A stretch of 64,000 nucleotides of DNA from Artemisia argyi (GCA_030686995.1 CM060703.1:4062501-4126500); one strand, 5' to 3'. Shown: positions 11,453-22,854, counted from the stretch's first letter. Program-made: numbers and translations. The notes: generated by a model from the letters alone, not told the origin.

Positions 11453-12355
11453 GTCCGGTCCTCGGTCTCGGCTTTTAGGCTAATTTGGTCTCGGTCTTGG
11501 TCGGTCCGGTCTGGGACCGATGCTCAGCCGACATGAGCATCCTTAAAAGAGCACATCATTTATATGATTCGAACAAGTCAAATGAAAACCATTAGCATGC
11601 CCTTAATTTCTAATAAGCAATCCCAAAAAGATGTTTACTGTTTGCATATTCAATTTAGAATTAGAAAAGTATCTACTAATAACAGGTTATATTAGCTACA
11701 AGTATTATTTTCAAACCCAAGATGATGCTCAAGTAACCAAGGCAAATGGGTTTCAAACTCGTCCTTTTTTAACAATGAAAGGAAATGACACCCACATTTA
11801 AAACAAGCCGGATTTAAAAATTGGTATTACCCGGGTCAACCCGGTTTGAAAACAAACATCCCCTTTGCCCTGAAGGGAGGAGACTAATACTGTAATTTCT
11901 TAACCCTTGATAAAAGAAATGAGAGTTAATAAAAATAATAATAATAGTAATTATTTGCAGCAGCAAAGTCAATCGCAAAGAATAGCATTTTGCATCAACA
12001 GCATTGATAATAATAATCCCCAATTTCTTCTTTCAACCTAATCTCCCCCGATCTTATCCTAATTTATTCTCCGTAAGCACCACCTTCATTAATTTAGTAT
12101 TTATTTATTTATTTATTTAATTGAAGTTGTTATAATAAATAGTAGTTGATACATTTCAGTTAGTTACCGCGTTTTCTTTATATGTTTGCAATTGAATAAT
12201 TAGGTTTGTTACTTTTATGGTCCACATATAATTGACTTAGAAATTATTAACTCAAATTGTTCCGTTATACTTACTAGTATCATTCACATTTGAAAAGACC
12301 ATGGTTCAAACCCAACATCTTGGGATAGCCAGGGAATACCTACCAGTTAGGCTCA
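11453..12355. repeat. Segmental duplication, copy A (copy B at 16545-17519)
   Basis: Nearly base-for-base match to the sequence about 5.1 kb downstream, from the GGTCCGGTCC-rich start through the ACCCGGGTCAACCCGG motif and the degenerate O-fucosyltransferase first exon to the intron sequence beyond. Copy A lacks about 50 bp of the GGTCCG-rich part. Few substitutions are visible, so the duplication is recent relative to most other repeats here. Confidence 0.9.
11919..12072 (+). pseudogene. Degenerate copy of O-fucosyltransferase exon 1 (copy A)
   Basis: The stretch reads MRVNKNNNNSNYLQQQSQSQ, matching the NYLQQNQSQRIA start of the intact exon at 56954, but a frameshift before the hydrophobic segment leads to a stop. 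The 3' end keeps the splice donor TTCTCC|GTAAGC. No downstream O-fucosyltransferase exon follows here. Confidence 0.75.
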
Positions 12356-13145
12356 AAATTATTTTAAGTAATTTAAGATTTTTAGAAATTTATTTCACAT
12401 TTTTAAGATCATTTTTCAATAAAAGTTACGTTTTTATTCGTACGTTACGATTTAAAATCGTGTTCGAATTTCCGTTTTTAGATTTAAATCATTTGTGCAT
12501 ACATAGCTTGTACCTTCTGCTTATTCTATCATTTCTTTTCATTATTTGAATTTCACAATCATCATTTTCACTTTTCCACTTTTCACGACACGATTTGGCG
12601 AATCGAATTTCACGATTCCATTCACACCTTCGTTGGGATACGACTCGGGTAATCCGTATTTCTTGCAGATTTCTTCGGACTTATAATATATACTATAATT
12701 GTGACAAATCATGGGACACGTATCGATCATAGAGGCCAGTTGAGCAGTCGAGCAGTTGAGCATGACCAAATTGAGAAAAGAGATCAAATCATGACCAAAA
12801 CATGAAATGGCTGAATGTTTTTTGTACTTTTTTGGTAATTTCCTCTTTTCTTCATTCCCAGCCAACAAAGACATTTATGAATTGAAAGTTATTTTACTTA
12901 TCTCGACGAACGTGTAGAGGAATAAGTGATTCAATTCTTTTAGCTAATACAGTACGCAACAATCATGCTAATCGGAATGGATACGATGTCTACCAACATG
13001 ATGCGCGGCTAAACTTTTTGTAATCTCTCCCGGTAAAAGATATATTTGGTTTAATCATGTTTACAGATTTTATTTTGTTTGCCAAACATTAATTCATATA
13101 ATTTTAATGCATATCTTTTGTTGATTTTAATGTTTTAATATAATT
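12356..13145. other. Spacer; one uncharacterised minus-strand ORF
   Basis: No recognisable gene. A minus-strand ORF of 110 codons (12542-12874) has no repeats or motifs I can name and I treat it as unproven. Confidence 0.4.
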
Positions 13146-13149
13146 ATTT

Positions 13150-13410
13150 AATTGAATTATTGCAAGACATATTATTGCGAGTCAAGGATTCGTGCCGAGC
13201 CTAATTAACATAGTGGTTAAGACGGTCGTATGATAAACATAATTTGTACCCATAATTGTTCATTTGAGTAATTATTAAATTAATTGATAGGATTGTTATA
13301 AGACATGTTATTGCTAGTCAATGAGTCGTGCCGAGTCCAACTAGTTTAGGGATTAAAACGATTCATGTGGTGAACATAACTTGTGCCCAAAATTGTCTTT
13401 TTTAATTAAT
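13150..13410. repeat. Tandem duplication of about 140 bp
   Basis: Two diverged units share 'aagacat(a/g)ttattgc(g/t)agtca', GTGCCGAG and the following 60 bp with scattered substitutions. Non-coding. Confidence 0.7.
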
Positions 13411-13557
13411 ACAAACTATGTTTACAAGGACTGTTGTATACCAACATTTTATTTGGACACAAATATTTTATCAAAACTAGTTTTTTAACATATAGAATAT
13501 ACATTTATTTTCCATTGTATACACAACCCATATCTTTGTTTGTACACTATATATGAT

Positions 13558-14116
13558 TTTTTTTAACAACGATATATTAAAATAAAAAAGAACTAGCAAG
13601 ACGCTAGAAAATTACAAAGGCGATTGCAACCAATCATTCCAAGTAATACAAAGCTTACCTCTAAATTTGATCCAAGAAAAGGAAAAAAGACATATATAAT
13701 CAAAAATATCACATTTCCTCATAGAATGAGAGTTGAATGTGATACTATTTCTATAACGCCAAATGGTCCAACAAGTAGCTGTAAAAATGACGTAAGCACG
13801 ATCCTTCTTTTCTTTAGATGTGTGCCATGACTGAAACCAAGAATCCCATTCACCACAAGAGGAAAAGGATGGGAAAGTAGAACCAGTCCACGTACGCATA
13901 AGACGCCAAACAGCAAAAGCAGTGTCACAAGTGAAAAAAGAATGAAAATCTGATTCCACAGAAACGTTGCAGACCGGGCATGTAATTGAGTCAACTTCTA
14001 AACCTCTAGAAGATAAGTTTAACCGAATTGGAAGCCTATTTAGAAACAACTGCAACATAAAGATATTCACCTTTCTAGGAATAGCCTTACACCACCGAGT
14101 GCTAGGGAATCATATA
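13558..14116 (-). mobile_element. 5'-truncated LINE with 17-bp target-site duplication
   Basis: The minus-strand element ends in a short A tract (13565-13558) after a 3' UTR of about 45 bp and is cut off at its 5' end, as is usual for LINEs. It is bracketed by TGTACACTATATATGAT (13541-13557) and TGTACACCATATATGAT (14117-14133), 16 of 17 bases matching. The coding part is described separately. Confidence 0.85.
13612..14103 (-). pseudogene. LINE ORF2 C-terminus, zinc-binding reverse transcriptase tail (zf-RVT)
   Basis: The fragment reads RWCKAIPRKVNIFMLQL, then a zf-RVT zinc motif (CPVCNVSVESDFHSFFTC, spaced C-x2-C-...-H-...-C), then AVWRLMRTWTG and a WTIWRYRN block near the end. This order is typical of the last 150 residues of plant LINE ORF2 proteins, after the reverse transcriptase. 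Endonuclease and polymerase domains are absent because of 5' truncation. The reading frame itself is open from the truncation to the natural stop at 13612, which suggests a fairly recent insertion. Confidence 0.85.
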
Positions 14117-14133
14117 TGTACACCATATATGAT

Positions 14134-15061
14134 CAAGTACTGAGTAGGACATTAATGGAAAAGTAGAATAATTTATAAGGTTATAAGTAAAAGTTTAGAT
14201 GTTTTAGTGCAATGAATAGTATTGCATTATATTTTATGCTTTTTGAGCTTTACTATTCATTGCACTAAAGTAATGCACAAGTTTAATGCATACATTGGAG
14301 AGGTTTTGTTGTACTTTTTGCACTCTTTCAGTGCAAAAAATGCATATAAAGCCAACATTTGAGATGCTCTTGTTTAAAAAAAAATAATAAAAATAAAAAA
14401 AAATCCCAAACCTCTTTTCTCTTCTCGATCTCACACAACATCATCGATCACAAACAACATTCCCAAGATGGTTTGATGTTAGGGTTTCTATGATGTTCAT
14501 CATATTTTTAATGGAAGAACAAAAACCCTTTCAATGACCAAAAGGCAGTGGCGAAACTTGTACATTTTTTGTGAGGGGCCAAAGTTATCAAAGTTCAAAA
14601 TGCACTTCTTGGTAATCGAAAGTCGATCGAATAGTCATGTAATGTATATAAGAAATATATGCCCGTAAATGATAAAAAGAATAGAAAATAACTATTTTAC
14701 ACTCAAATTCTCAAATATGAAATTTACAAAATTAGAACCAATAGATGCAGTGGCGGATATAGATATATTAATTGGGTGCAGTACCAAAAACACATTTGTT
14801 AGTCTCTGAACCCAAAATATTTTTTATGAGGAGCCGGACAAGCTACAAAATTTTCTAACTTGTGACAAGTTAAGCACACTAAAAGGACATTGGGACCCAC
14901 AAAAAAGGACACAGGATTCCACAGAAAAGTACAATTTTTGTGGATCCCTGTGTCATTTTCTGTGGGTACCGATGTTTTTTTAGTATGCTTAACTTGTGCT
15001 CTAGATCACAAGTTAGACAAACCCAAATAACAATATGCTAAAGGATAAGCAAAGTGTATTA
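14134..15061. other. Spacer with scattered repeat fragments
   Basis: No gene recognised. Two 'cagtggcg(g/a)' segments (near 14,545 and 14,748) look like decayed ends of dispersed repeats, but no boundaries could be set. Confidence 0.4.
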
Positions 15062-15314
15062 CTTCTTCCGTCCCATATTAAATGTCAATGTTTGACTTTT
15101 CAAGTCTTTCTTTATCAACTTTGACTTTAAATATTTTTTCTTGTTATATAGTATTTGATAAAAATTATACGTAATGAAAATACATTTAAAACTTAATCCA
15201 TTCGTATATTTTGTATCAAATATTATATTACACAAATACAAATATTTAAAGTCAAAGTTGAGAAAGAAAGACTTTGAAAAGTCAAACATGACATTTAATA
15301 TGGGACGGAAGAAG
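15062..15314. mobile_element. Stowaway-like MITE (253 bp, TA target site)
   Basis: Terminal inverted repeats start CTTCTTCCGTCCCATATTAA, close to the Stowaway CTCCCTCCGTCC end, and the element is flanked by TA on both sides. The whole unit folds on itself, with the two arms reading as inverted copies around a central 'caaatattatattac'. No coding capacity. Confidence 0.85.
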
Positions 15315-15316
15315 TA

Positions 15317-15866
15317 GTTATTTTGTTAGAGAATGAGACCAACAAATTATGATCTTTAGTTCACATAATCCTATGAAAGGTAGTTTTATAAGTAAACATG
15401 TATTAAAACAAAATGGTAAAATCATGTCTGCATTTTTAAGCAGGCAACTGTCTACTTTTCTTTGTAAAAAAAGGGAAAACATGTATATGTGATATAATGA
15501 AGGTGTTTAGTTTTGTAAATTTTTTTCTTTTTTTACAAAAGGAAAGAAGGTAATTGTAGGCATGATTTCCTCATTGAAGGGATCAAGTGAAAAGAATAAT
15601 TAAAATGAGAAGAGTGAAAAGTAATTATAGCCACATATTTCAAATAAGAATGATAAATTGAAAGAAGATGCATCCATTTTTGTAAGTGTTATTTAAAATG
15701 TGTGATTGTGATTACTTCTTATCATTCTTACTTTAATTTCCTTCCGCACCTGATTTCCCCAAACAAAATATCATAGAACATAAACAACATATCAAAAAGT
15801 TATTTAGTGAAACAATAAAAAATAACAAAAAACTAAATTACATGTACTATTTAACAGTACTACTAT

Positions 15867-15906
<40 letters not shown>

Positions 15907-16242
15907 TTAAAAAAGTACTTTTTAATTCATCTTTTACTGCTACTGCTAGCTCTTGTCTTTTACAGTACTACCTTGGCCTTGACTCATCTTCTTCATTATT
16001 CCTGTCTTTCCATTCATATTTCTACACATAAGTCGCTATATCTAGCTACCCACAACTGCCCCTTAAAAGTTCCGCCGGTGCCAAAAGGGTATGATTTTAA
16101 ATGTCTAATTTGTTGATTTTATTCCAAGGGCTTTTAGTTATATGTCACAAGTCTTTGTAAATTTACTGTTAATTTTTTTGATTTCTAGCTTTGACTATAT
16201 AAATGAATAGTTTTGATACGATTCATGCTAATGTTTTTATTA
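15317..16242. other. Spacer; possible orphan 5' UTR near 16.0-16.09 kb
   Basis: Mostly non-coding. The pyrimidine-rich stretch 15,960-16,088 ending in AAAAG|GGTATG looks like an untranslated first exon with a donor site, but no matching coding exon was found, so no gene is called. A run of 32 A lies at 15872-15903. Confidence 0.3.
15872..15903. repeat. Poly-A tract (32 bp)
   Basis: Homopolymer without an identifiable retroelement body on either side. Confidence 0.95.
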
Positions 16243-16243
16243 T

Positions 16244-16472
16244 GGGGGTGTTTCTTTAAGCTTATATTTTAGGCTTATGACCTTATTTCATTTCGCCTTA
16301 TATTACAAAACCCCTAATTTCCTGACTTATTTTGACAATCATGGGCTTATTATATAAGTATATAATAAGCTTATATAACCCCAAAAGTCTCGAAATAAGC
16401 TGGAAAATTGGGACTTATGAAATATAAGTCGAATGCTCATAAGCCCACATATAAGCTTAAACAAACACCCCC
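16244..16472. mobile_element. Tourist-like MITE
   Basis: Begins GGGGGTGTTTCTTTAAGCTT and ends with the inverse (AAGCTTAAACAAACACCCCC), with long inverted arms rich in 'aggcttatga' and 'ataagc'. The GGGGGTGTTTG type of end belongs to PIF/Harbinger-derived MITEs. A clean TWA target duplication is not evident here. Confidence 0.65.
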
Positions 16473-16507
16473 TATGATTCATATTAACAGTGCTATTACT
16501 ACATTAG

Positions 16508-16680
16508 CAAACCACCCGAACGGACCGGACGGACCGACCGAGACCGGACCGGTCCTCGGTCTCGGCTTTTGGGCTAATTCGGTCTCGGTCTTGGTCGGTC
16601 CGGACCACAAACCGACTATTTTGCCTTGTTGGACCGGACCGACCACATTCGGTCCGGTCCGGGACCGATGCTCAGCCGAC
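16508..16680. repeat. GGTCCG/CGGACC-rich repeat
   Basis: Dense runs of GGTCCGGTCC, GGACCGACCG and GTCTCGGTC, ending ATGCTCAGCCGACATGAGCAT (a 21-bp imperfect palindrome). Similar composition occurs in the hAT-like MITE at 33931-34154. A shortened version begins copy A at 11453. Confidence 0.6.
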
Positions 16681-17519
16681 ATGAGCATCCTTAAAAGACC
16701 ACATCATTTATATGATTCCAACAAGTCAAATGAAAACCATTAGCATGCCCTTAATTTCTAATAAGCAATCCCAAAAAGATGTTTACTGTTTGCATATTCA
16801 ATTTAGAATTAGAAAAGTATCTACTAATAACAGGTTATATTAGCTACAAGTATTATTTTCAAACCCAAAGATGATGCTCAAGTAACCAAGGCAAATGGGT
16901 TTCAAACTCGTCCTTTTTTAACAACGAAAGGAAATGACACCCACATTTAAAACAAGCCGGATTTAAAAATTGGTATTACCCGGGTCAACCCGGTTTGAAA
17001 ACAAACATCCCCTTTGCCCTGAAGGGAGGAGACTAATACTGTAATTTCTTAACCCTTGATAAAAGAAATGAGAGTTAATAAAAATAATAATAATAGTAAT
17101 TATTTGCAGCAGCAAAGTCAATCGCAAAGAATAGCATTTTGCATCAACAGCATTGATAATAATAATCCCCAATTTCTTCTTTCAACCTAATCTCCCCCGA
17201 TCTTATCCTAATTTATTCTCCGTAAGCACCACCTTCATTAATTTAGTATTTATTTATTTATTTTTTTAATTGAAGTTGTTATAATAAATAGTAGTTGATA
17301 AATTTCAGTTAGTTACCGCGTTTTGTTTATATATGTTTGCAATTCAATTATTAGCTTTGTTACTTTTATTCGTCCACATATAATTGACTTACAAATTACT
17401 AAGTCAAAGTGTTCTGTTATTATACTAGTAGTATCACATTTTAAGAGACCAACATCTTGGGATGGCCGGGGATTACCCGCATACATCATCATAGCCAATA
17501 AGGCTCGACTTTCCCTAAC
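16545..17519. repeat. Segmental duplication, copy B
   Basis: Counterpart of 11453-12355. It includes the exon-1 remnant at 17068 and continues into O-fucosyltransferase intron-1-like sequence, which also matches 59,523-59,960. Confidence 0.9.
17068..17221 (+). pseudogene. Degenerate copy of O-fucosyltransferase exon 1 (copy B)
   Basis: Same frameshifted MRVNKNNNN... start and same preserved donor TCC|GTAAGC as copy A. It lies 1.6 kb upstream of the ULP2-like gene in the same orientation, so any transcript from its promoter would run toward that gene. Confidence 0.75.
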
Positions 17520-17895
17520 AGATATCCTTCACATTTAGGGGGTGTTTGCTTCGCCTTATATAAGTATATTATAAGCTGAAAACCAAATAAGCCATAGGCC
17601 GGCTATATGTTTGCAATTCAATAATTAGGAGTTACTTTTATGGTCCACATATATAATTGACTTAGAAATTACTAACTCAAAGTGTTCCGTTATACTTACT
17701 AGTATCACTCACATTTGAACAGATCATGGTTCAAAAGGGTGAACATCTTGGGATAGCCAGGGAATACCAGGCAATAAGGCTTGACTTTCCCTAACAGAGA
17801 TCCTTCACATTTAGGCGGTGTTTGTTTCGCCTTATATAAATATATTTATTATAAGCTGAAAACCAAATAAGCCATCAGCCGAAACAAACACCCCC
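17328..17895. repeat. Tandem duplication of an intron-1-derived segment (~280 bp, two units)
   Basis: Units 17,328-17,604 and 17,605-17,895 both run from 'tatatgtttgcaattcaa' through 'aacatcttgggat(g/a)gcc' and 'gactttccctaacag' to a MITE beginning at 'ggtgtttg'. In the first unit the MITE is cut short at the junction. Confidence 0.75.
17814..17895. mobile_element. Short Tourist-like MITE with TTA target duplication
   Basis: 82 bp bounded by GGCGGTGTTTGTTTCG and CGAAACAAACACCCCC, flanked by TTA at 17811-17813 and 17896-17898. A truncated sister starts at 17538, also after TTA. Confidence 0.75.
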
Positions 17896-18069
17896 TTAAA
17901 GCAGCTTCATCTCAATATTTGCTCGTCTCCTATTAATGTATTTTTATGATGTTAATGTGAGTTTTTTTAGCAATACGGCCCCCATCAACCAACTGGTTGT
18001 TTGTTCAACTCTTAGTTGATTGAGACATATGCTTCCTAGTAGTACTAGTAGTAGTAGGTGTTATTTATT

Positions 18070-18316
18070 CTCTAGCTCTCAGTGACCTATCAACAGCTTT
18101 CACCCTGTTCTCCCCACCCAAATAAGGAACATGGATGGGTGGTGGTTGTCCATAGAGTACTTTAGACGGAGTAGTGTTAATAGAGGACTGGTAGTTGGTG
18201 TTATACCGCACTTCTGCCAAAGCCAACCATTTTGACCACTCCGCGGGTTGCTCACCAACCATACACCTCAAATAACCTTCCAAACACCTGTTCACAACCT
18301 CCGTCTGGGTGATAAG
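18070..18316 (-). pseudogene. Ty3/gypsy integrase fragment (second copy of part of 60.67-60.92 kb)
   Basis: Encodes EVVNRCLEGYLRCMVGEQPA and EVRYNTNYQSSINTTPSKVL, the C-terminal part of a Ty3/gypsy integrase core. The nucleotide sequence matches 60,675-60,915 closely and the flanks also match that intron, so this piece came here by duplication of the O-fucosyltransferase intron, not by retrotransposition. Confidence 0.85.
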
Positions 18317-18832
18317 AGTTGAGGTTTGCATTTATTGGCACCAACTGGTATGGGAAACAGGAAGCGCTCACATCTTTGAATGACACATACAAAACATTAT
18401 TGGGTGATAAGAGTTGAGGTTTGTTCACAACTGGTATATATGAGTCAGGGTGAGCTATTTAGCATGTTCCTTGCTTTAGTTTTTTTGCTGCATTTCACGA
18501 GTGATATACCTATAAGTGGTATGTAAATAATATCTGTAAATTTTATAATCCCAATCTGGAAGTATGTAATCAGTCGCATCTAGTGGGAAAATAAACCGAA
18601 AAATATGGGCTTATGAAATTAAGCCGAATAAAATAAGCTCATAATCCTGAAAATAAGCTAAAAGTAACATATCCTTTGTAATCTATGTATAGTGATTTGC
18701 TCTCAGTAGTAGAATACTGTTACATTTATACTTGGTGTAGTTGGGGAATTCTTTTATCGTTCAATTGGTCATCTTTTAGAATCAAATCGATAAATTTTTT
18801 TATATGTTGACAACTTGGGATTATTGTTGCAG

Positions 18833-21800
18833 GGACACTGTGCATGGGCATACCCAAGCATCTTTTCCCGAAGTATCTTCCCTGGTAAGTGAAATGAAAT
18901 TTTCTTTGGTGTTGAAAGCATATACAATAAGTTCAAACATCAAGCAATGTGTTTTGGCATTGATGTCGATGCATACACTTTACATAATTATGGATGCTTG
19001 CCAGCTTTGATCAACCTTTTGAAGAAATTATCTATCCAAAAGGGGAAGTTGATGCTGTTTCTATTGGCAAGAGAGACGTCGATATGCTCCTACCAGACAC
19101 TTTTGTCAATGACACCATCATTGACTTTTATATCAAGTATGTTAGTCTGTATCTTGTTTCCTTTTTCCGATGATGCTTCTAATTGACCGTTAGTTTGTCA
19201 CAGTGGCAGCTTTAGCATACCTTGTATTTCTCGCTAATAACAAGTGTCAAATTTTCAACTAACGACAGATACTTAAAGAACAAAATCAACCCCGAGGATA
19301 GACCGAGGTTCCATTTTCTCAATAGTTTCTTCTTTCGAAAGCTAGCTGACCCAGATAAAGAACCTCTTGAGGCCTGTAAAGGGAAGGAAGCTTTTCAACG
19401 TGTAAGAAAGTGGACAAGAAAAGTGAACCTTTTTGAGAAAGATTATGTCTTTATTCCTGTCAACTACAAGTAAGTTTATAAACCTTTTGAATCGGGCTCG
19501 CTTACGAACTCGTTTGACTAATTAAACCGGCCTTTTGACAGCTATCACTGGAGTCTTATCGTAATGTGTCATCTTGGGGAAGTGGCCACATACCAAGGTC
19601 TGTCTTTCATTTTTCTTATATCTCGTCATGCATATCGAATGTGATGATTCCTATTCTAAAGCTATTTTCATGTTTAGATGAAGATGTAACCAAGTTAAGT
19701 AAAGTGCCATGCGTTCTGCATATGGATCCTATTCGAGGCAATCATACTGGTCTGAACGGTCTTATGCAAAGGTAGCATTTGATCATGTTTTGTTTTATAA
19801 GTTTAAGTTATAAAACAAGTATACTTCTTACACTTTGTCAGAGACTCAGAGATAGCGAGTCGGCTTCTAAAAATTTGCCGTGTTTCCTAAGTTTTACTGT
19901 CCCCCTTTGTTAATTTGTATCGTGTTTTCAAACTTGTATAATCGAACCTGGGTTTTAAAAAGCGCGAAGCGCCAAAAAGCGTTAAGGGTCAAAAAACCGA
20001 AGCGCAAGGCGACGAGGCGAAAGCGCACGCCTCTCGTAGGTGAGGCGTACACTTTGTACAAAACGATTCTAACTTTGTTAGAAAGCATAATTCATATATA
20101 AAAACACATCAAGAAGACATTTAACAACAATAACAACGATTCATTCCCCATTCATTCTCAAAGTTTGTGATTCCATATCGCTAAAATGCTAGATATTACC
20201 AAACAAAGATCATAAGCTTAACAAATTCCTACTAGAGAATAACAAAAGGACCACAAAGGCATACATGTGAACAAAAACCATGCAATGCATAAAAACGAAT
20301 GGGGATGTATGCAAATCACAAGAAAGCATACATTCCCCATTCTCAAAGTTTGGGGTTCCTTATCTCAAATACTAGATATTACAAACTATAGATCATAAGT
20401 TTATCACAAAAGCATGCATGTGAACAAAAACATGCAATGCATAGGAATGAATGGAGATCTGTGCAAATAGAATCATGCATATTCGCTCTCCGCAAGATCA
20501 TCATGAATCTGGAGCACCTCATTCATCTCATGATCTTGGGCTTTATTGAAGGCTTTCTTAAAGCCCAATTCCTAACCGGAAGGGACTAATAATAGTCCAT
20601 TTAAACCCTTTTAGTTTATATGTCCTTTTTAGACCAAAAAACACATGAGGCGAGGCCTAATTCCCGATTGGAAGACACTAATAATAGTCCATTTACACCC
20701 TTTTAGTTTAAATGTCCCTTTTAGAACAAAAAAACACATGAGGCGCCAAAAACTTTTAGTTTAAATGTCCTTTTTAGACCAAAAAGCACATGAGGCGCCA
20801 AAAAGCGCTCCTCAAAGGCGCCAAAAAGCACGCCTCAGATCGCCTTATGTAATGGCTGCGCATCAAGGGTCCTGATGCGATGACCCCACTGCCTCGCCTC
20901 GCCTCACGCCTCAGGCGCAAAAAGGCGCGCTTTTTTAAACACAGAATCAAACAATTGTGGTTTACATGTGGATATGTCAATGCAGTTACCTTAAAGAAGA
21001 ATGGAGAGGGAGGGTACCGGAGACGTCTGAAGATATTTGTTCAAGATTTGATAATTTACGCTTTATCTCACTTGAGGTAGTGTGTGTTTTCTGACTTGTG
21101 TACTTTTTAATATTATCTTTTAATGAATATCCTCTTTTTGTTACTCCATAAATATTATCACACAATAATCCGTTTTTACGAGTTTACGCTTTTTGAAACA
21201 GATACGGAAAATAAAAACACTAGTAATGCCAACCGTGGCCTTGTTAGTACAATCTGTTTTTACATTTTCACTTGTTGAATCTGGAATCTTGTTGTTTGTG
21301 CAGTTACCGCAGCAGCCAAATTCATATGACTGTGGTCTATTCTTGCTCCATTACGTAGAACTCTTTTTGGAACAGGCTCCAATTAATTTCAATCCATTCA
21401 AAATATCTCAGAGTGTCGACTTTGTAAGTAAACTGACTCATCTTTCAACCTCGTATCATTAGTTTTAGTTACATGTCTAATTTATTTTTCTACCAAGAAC
21501 AATGAGGATTTGAACCAACCATTTAATACTACGTATTGACATTTAAGCAGATAAAGATACCTTTTATGGTACTTTATAATATACTTGACCTCACACCATT
21601 TGTTCAGCATCTTGTATTGTGACTGCTAGTTTTTCCGGATTATTATTCTTAAAGTTAATGCGATCGCATATTTTTCAGCTAAATGTGGACTGGTTTCCTC
21701 CTGCTGATGCATCCCTTAAAAGGGTGGTTATCCAGAGATTAGTATATGATCTTCTAGAGGCACCTTCTCCCGTGCGTGCCAATGATGATAACTTCCATAT

Positions 21801-22854
21801 AGAAACTGCTGTAAATTTCTTTCCAGAAACGTTCAATAATAATCCTTCAACAGTTTGTCAAACTTTGCATGATGATGATGAAATTGAAATTTCTTTGTTA
21901 CCATCATTAACTATGACAACTGAACCATGCCCTGTGGGTCCTACTGAATCTTTAAAACCGACATTTGAACCGAGATCATTTCTGAGCATGCAATTTCCGT
22001 CTTTCAACGAGGCAACATTTGATGGGTACAAAAGCTCCCTAGCGCCATCACTTGAGGTAATTCTGTTTTAGTTTTTGTCATGTGAAGTCCTAAACTACAT
22101 GTGGCAAAATGGGCAGGTTGGGTAACAGGTCAAAACTGTGTACGGGTCAGGTCAGTTGGGTTTACCCGAAACACCTTTTTCCATTTTTTAAAATTTTTTC
22201 TATAAATAATTAGTGCCTTAAAAATAATTTATACTTTCGAATATCATGAGTTGGAAAATTTATCATTGTAAATAAACTTGGGTGGCTTTTGAGCCTTTTG
22301 ATCCATTAGAGATAACTGTAACTTGAATTTGATCCATTGATGACTGTTTTGGGTAAATTTTGACATTTTAGTCTAACATAGCACGGCTTTCATTTGTAAA
22401 ACAGGAAAATATAGAAAACCGAGGACAATCTGTTTATTCTCTGACAGAAATTGATCTTGAGCAAGACAATGGAATCACACCCGAAATCCCATATTCATCC
22501 CAAGATCTCAAAAACAGTAACTTTTATGAAACATCACCACAAACATCAATTTCTGGATGTGAAGATTCATTAGAAGTCATCAATAGTAATAAGCAAATGA
22601 ATGAAGTCGACTTCATGGAGATAAGACATGAACCAAGATCACCATTAATGGAGCATGTGGAAATTCCCGATGATAACGATAATGGTAACGGCTATGCGTA
22701 TAATCTTACATTATCTTCTCATTTTTCTGAAATGCAAGCAAATGGGTCCACTGGTTCCGGTGAGTCCTCGGGCTTGGAATCAGATGTGCAGCATCCTACT
22801 AAAAAGATGCGAAAGACAGAACCACCTCTTGAAGATGGGTCTCCGTTTAGCTGA
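18833..22854 (+). CDS. SUMO-specific cysteine protease, ULP2/SPF1-like (N-terminal region missing)
   Basis: Nine exons with consistent GT-AG phases: 18833-18884, 19005-19136, 19269-19469, 19542-19597, 19678-19771, 20986-21076, 21304-21423, 21679-22056 and 22405-22854 (stop TGA). From the first in-frame ATG (18844) they encode 520 residues. The peptidase C48 core is complete: DTFVNDTIIDFYIKYL, the catalytic His in NYHWSLIV (~127), Asp in LHMDPIRG (~160), Gln in LPQQ and Cys in SYDCGLFLLHY (~215). After the domain come WFPPADASLKR and an acidic, disordered tail with a KKMRK basic cluster. Such enzymes remove SUMO from nuclear targets; plant ULP2A/B and SPF1/ASP1 are the closest family. Family members usually carry about 300 residues before the domain, and I find none in the 18.3-18.8 kb flank. 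It is either a 5'-truncated copy or has very distant first exons. The frame is otherwise undamaged. Confidence 0.85.
19949..20942. mobile_element. Non-autonomous element with GCGCC-rich terminal inverted repeats in an intron
   Basis: The 1.2-kb intron between the exons ending at 19771 and starting at 20986 is mostly this unit. It starts TTTTAAAAAGCGCGAAGCGCC and ends in the inverse type GGCGCAAAAAGGCGCGCTTT. Inside are a ~190-bp tandem duplication (20,140-20,480), three units around 'gtccatttaaacccttttag' (20,590-20,800) and many AGGCG/CGCCT runs. I saw no clear target duplication. The family is unnamed by me. Confidence 0.6.

Noticed and set aside
12542..12874. 110-residue minus-strand ORF
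   Set aside because: No recognised domain, no splice or promoter context; kept only as a note in the spacer.
14545..14830. Possible SINE or hAT ends at the two CAGTGGCG(G/A) motifs
   Set aside because: No target duplication, inverted repeat or Pol III boxes could be shown.
15960..16090. Orphan 5' UTR with a donor site as first exon of the ULP2-like gene
   Set aside because: No coding sequence or matching phase; distance and lack of family similarity leave it unsupported.
19880..21080. Arg/Lys-rich ORFs between ULP2 exons, one including VNAVTLKKNGEGGYRRRLKIF
   Set aside because: They lie in the GCG-rich intronic element or read the 20986-21076 exon in a wrong frame; the correct frame gives SYLKEEWRGRVPET.
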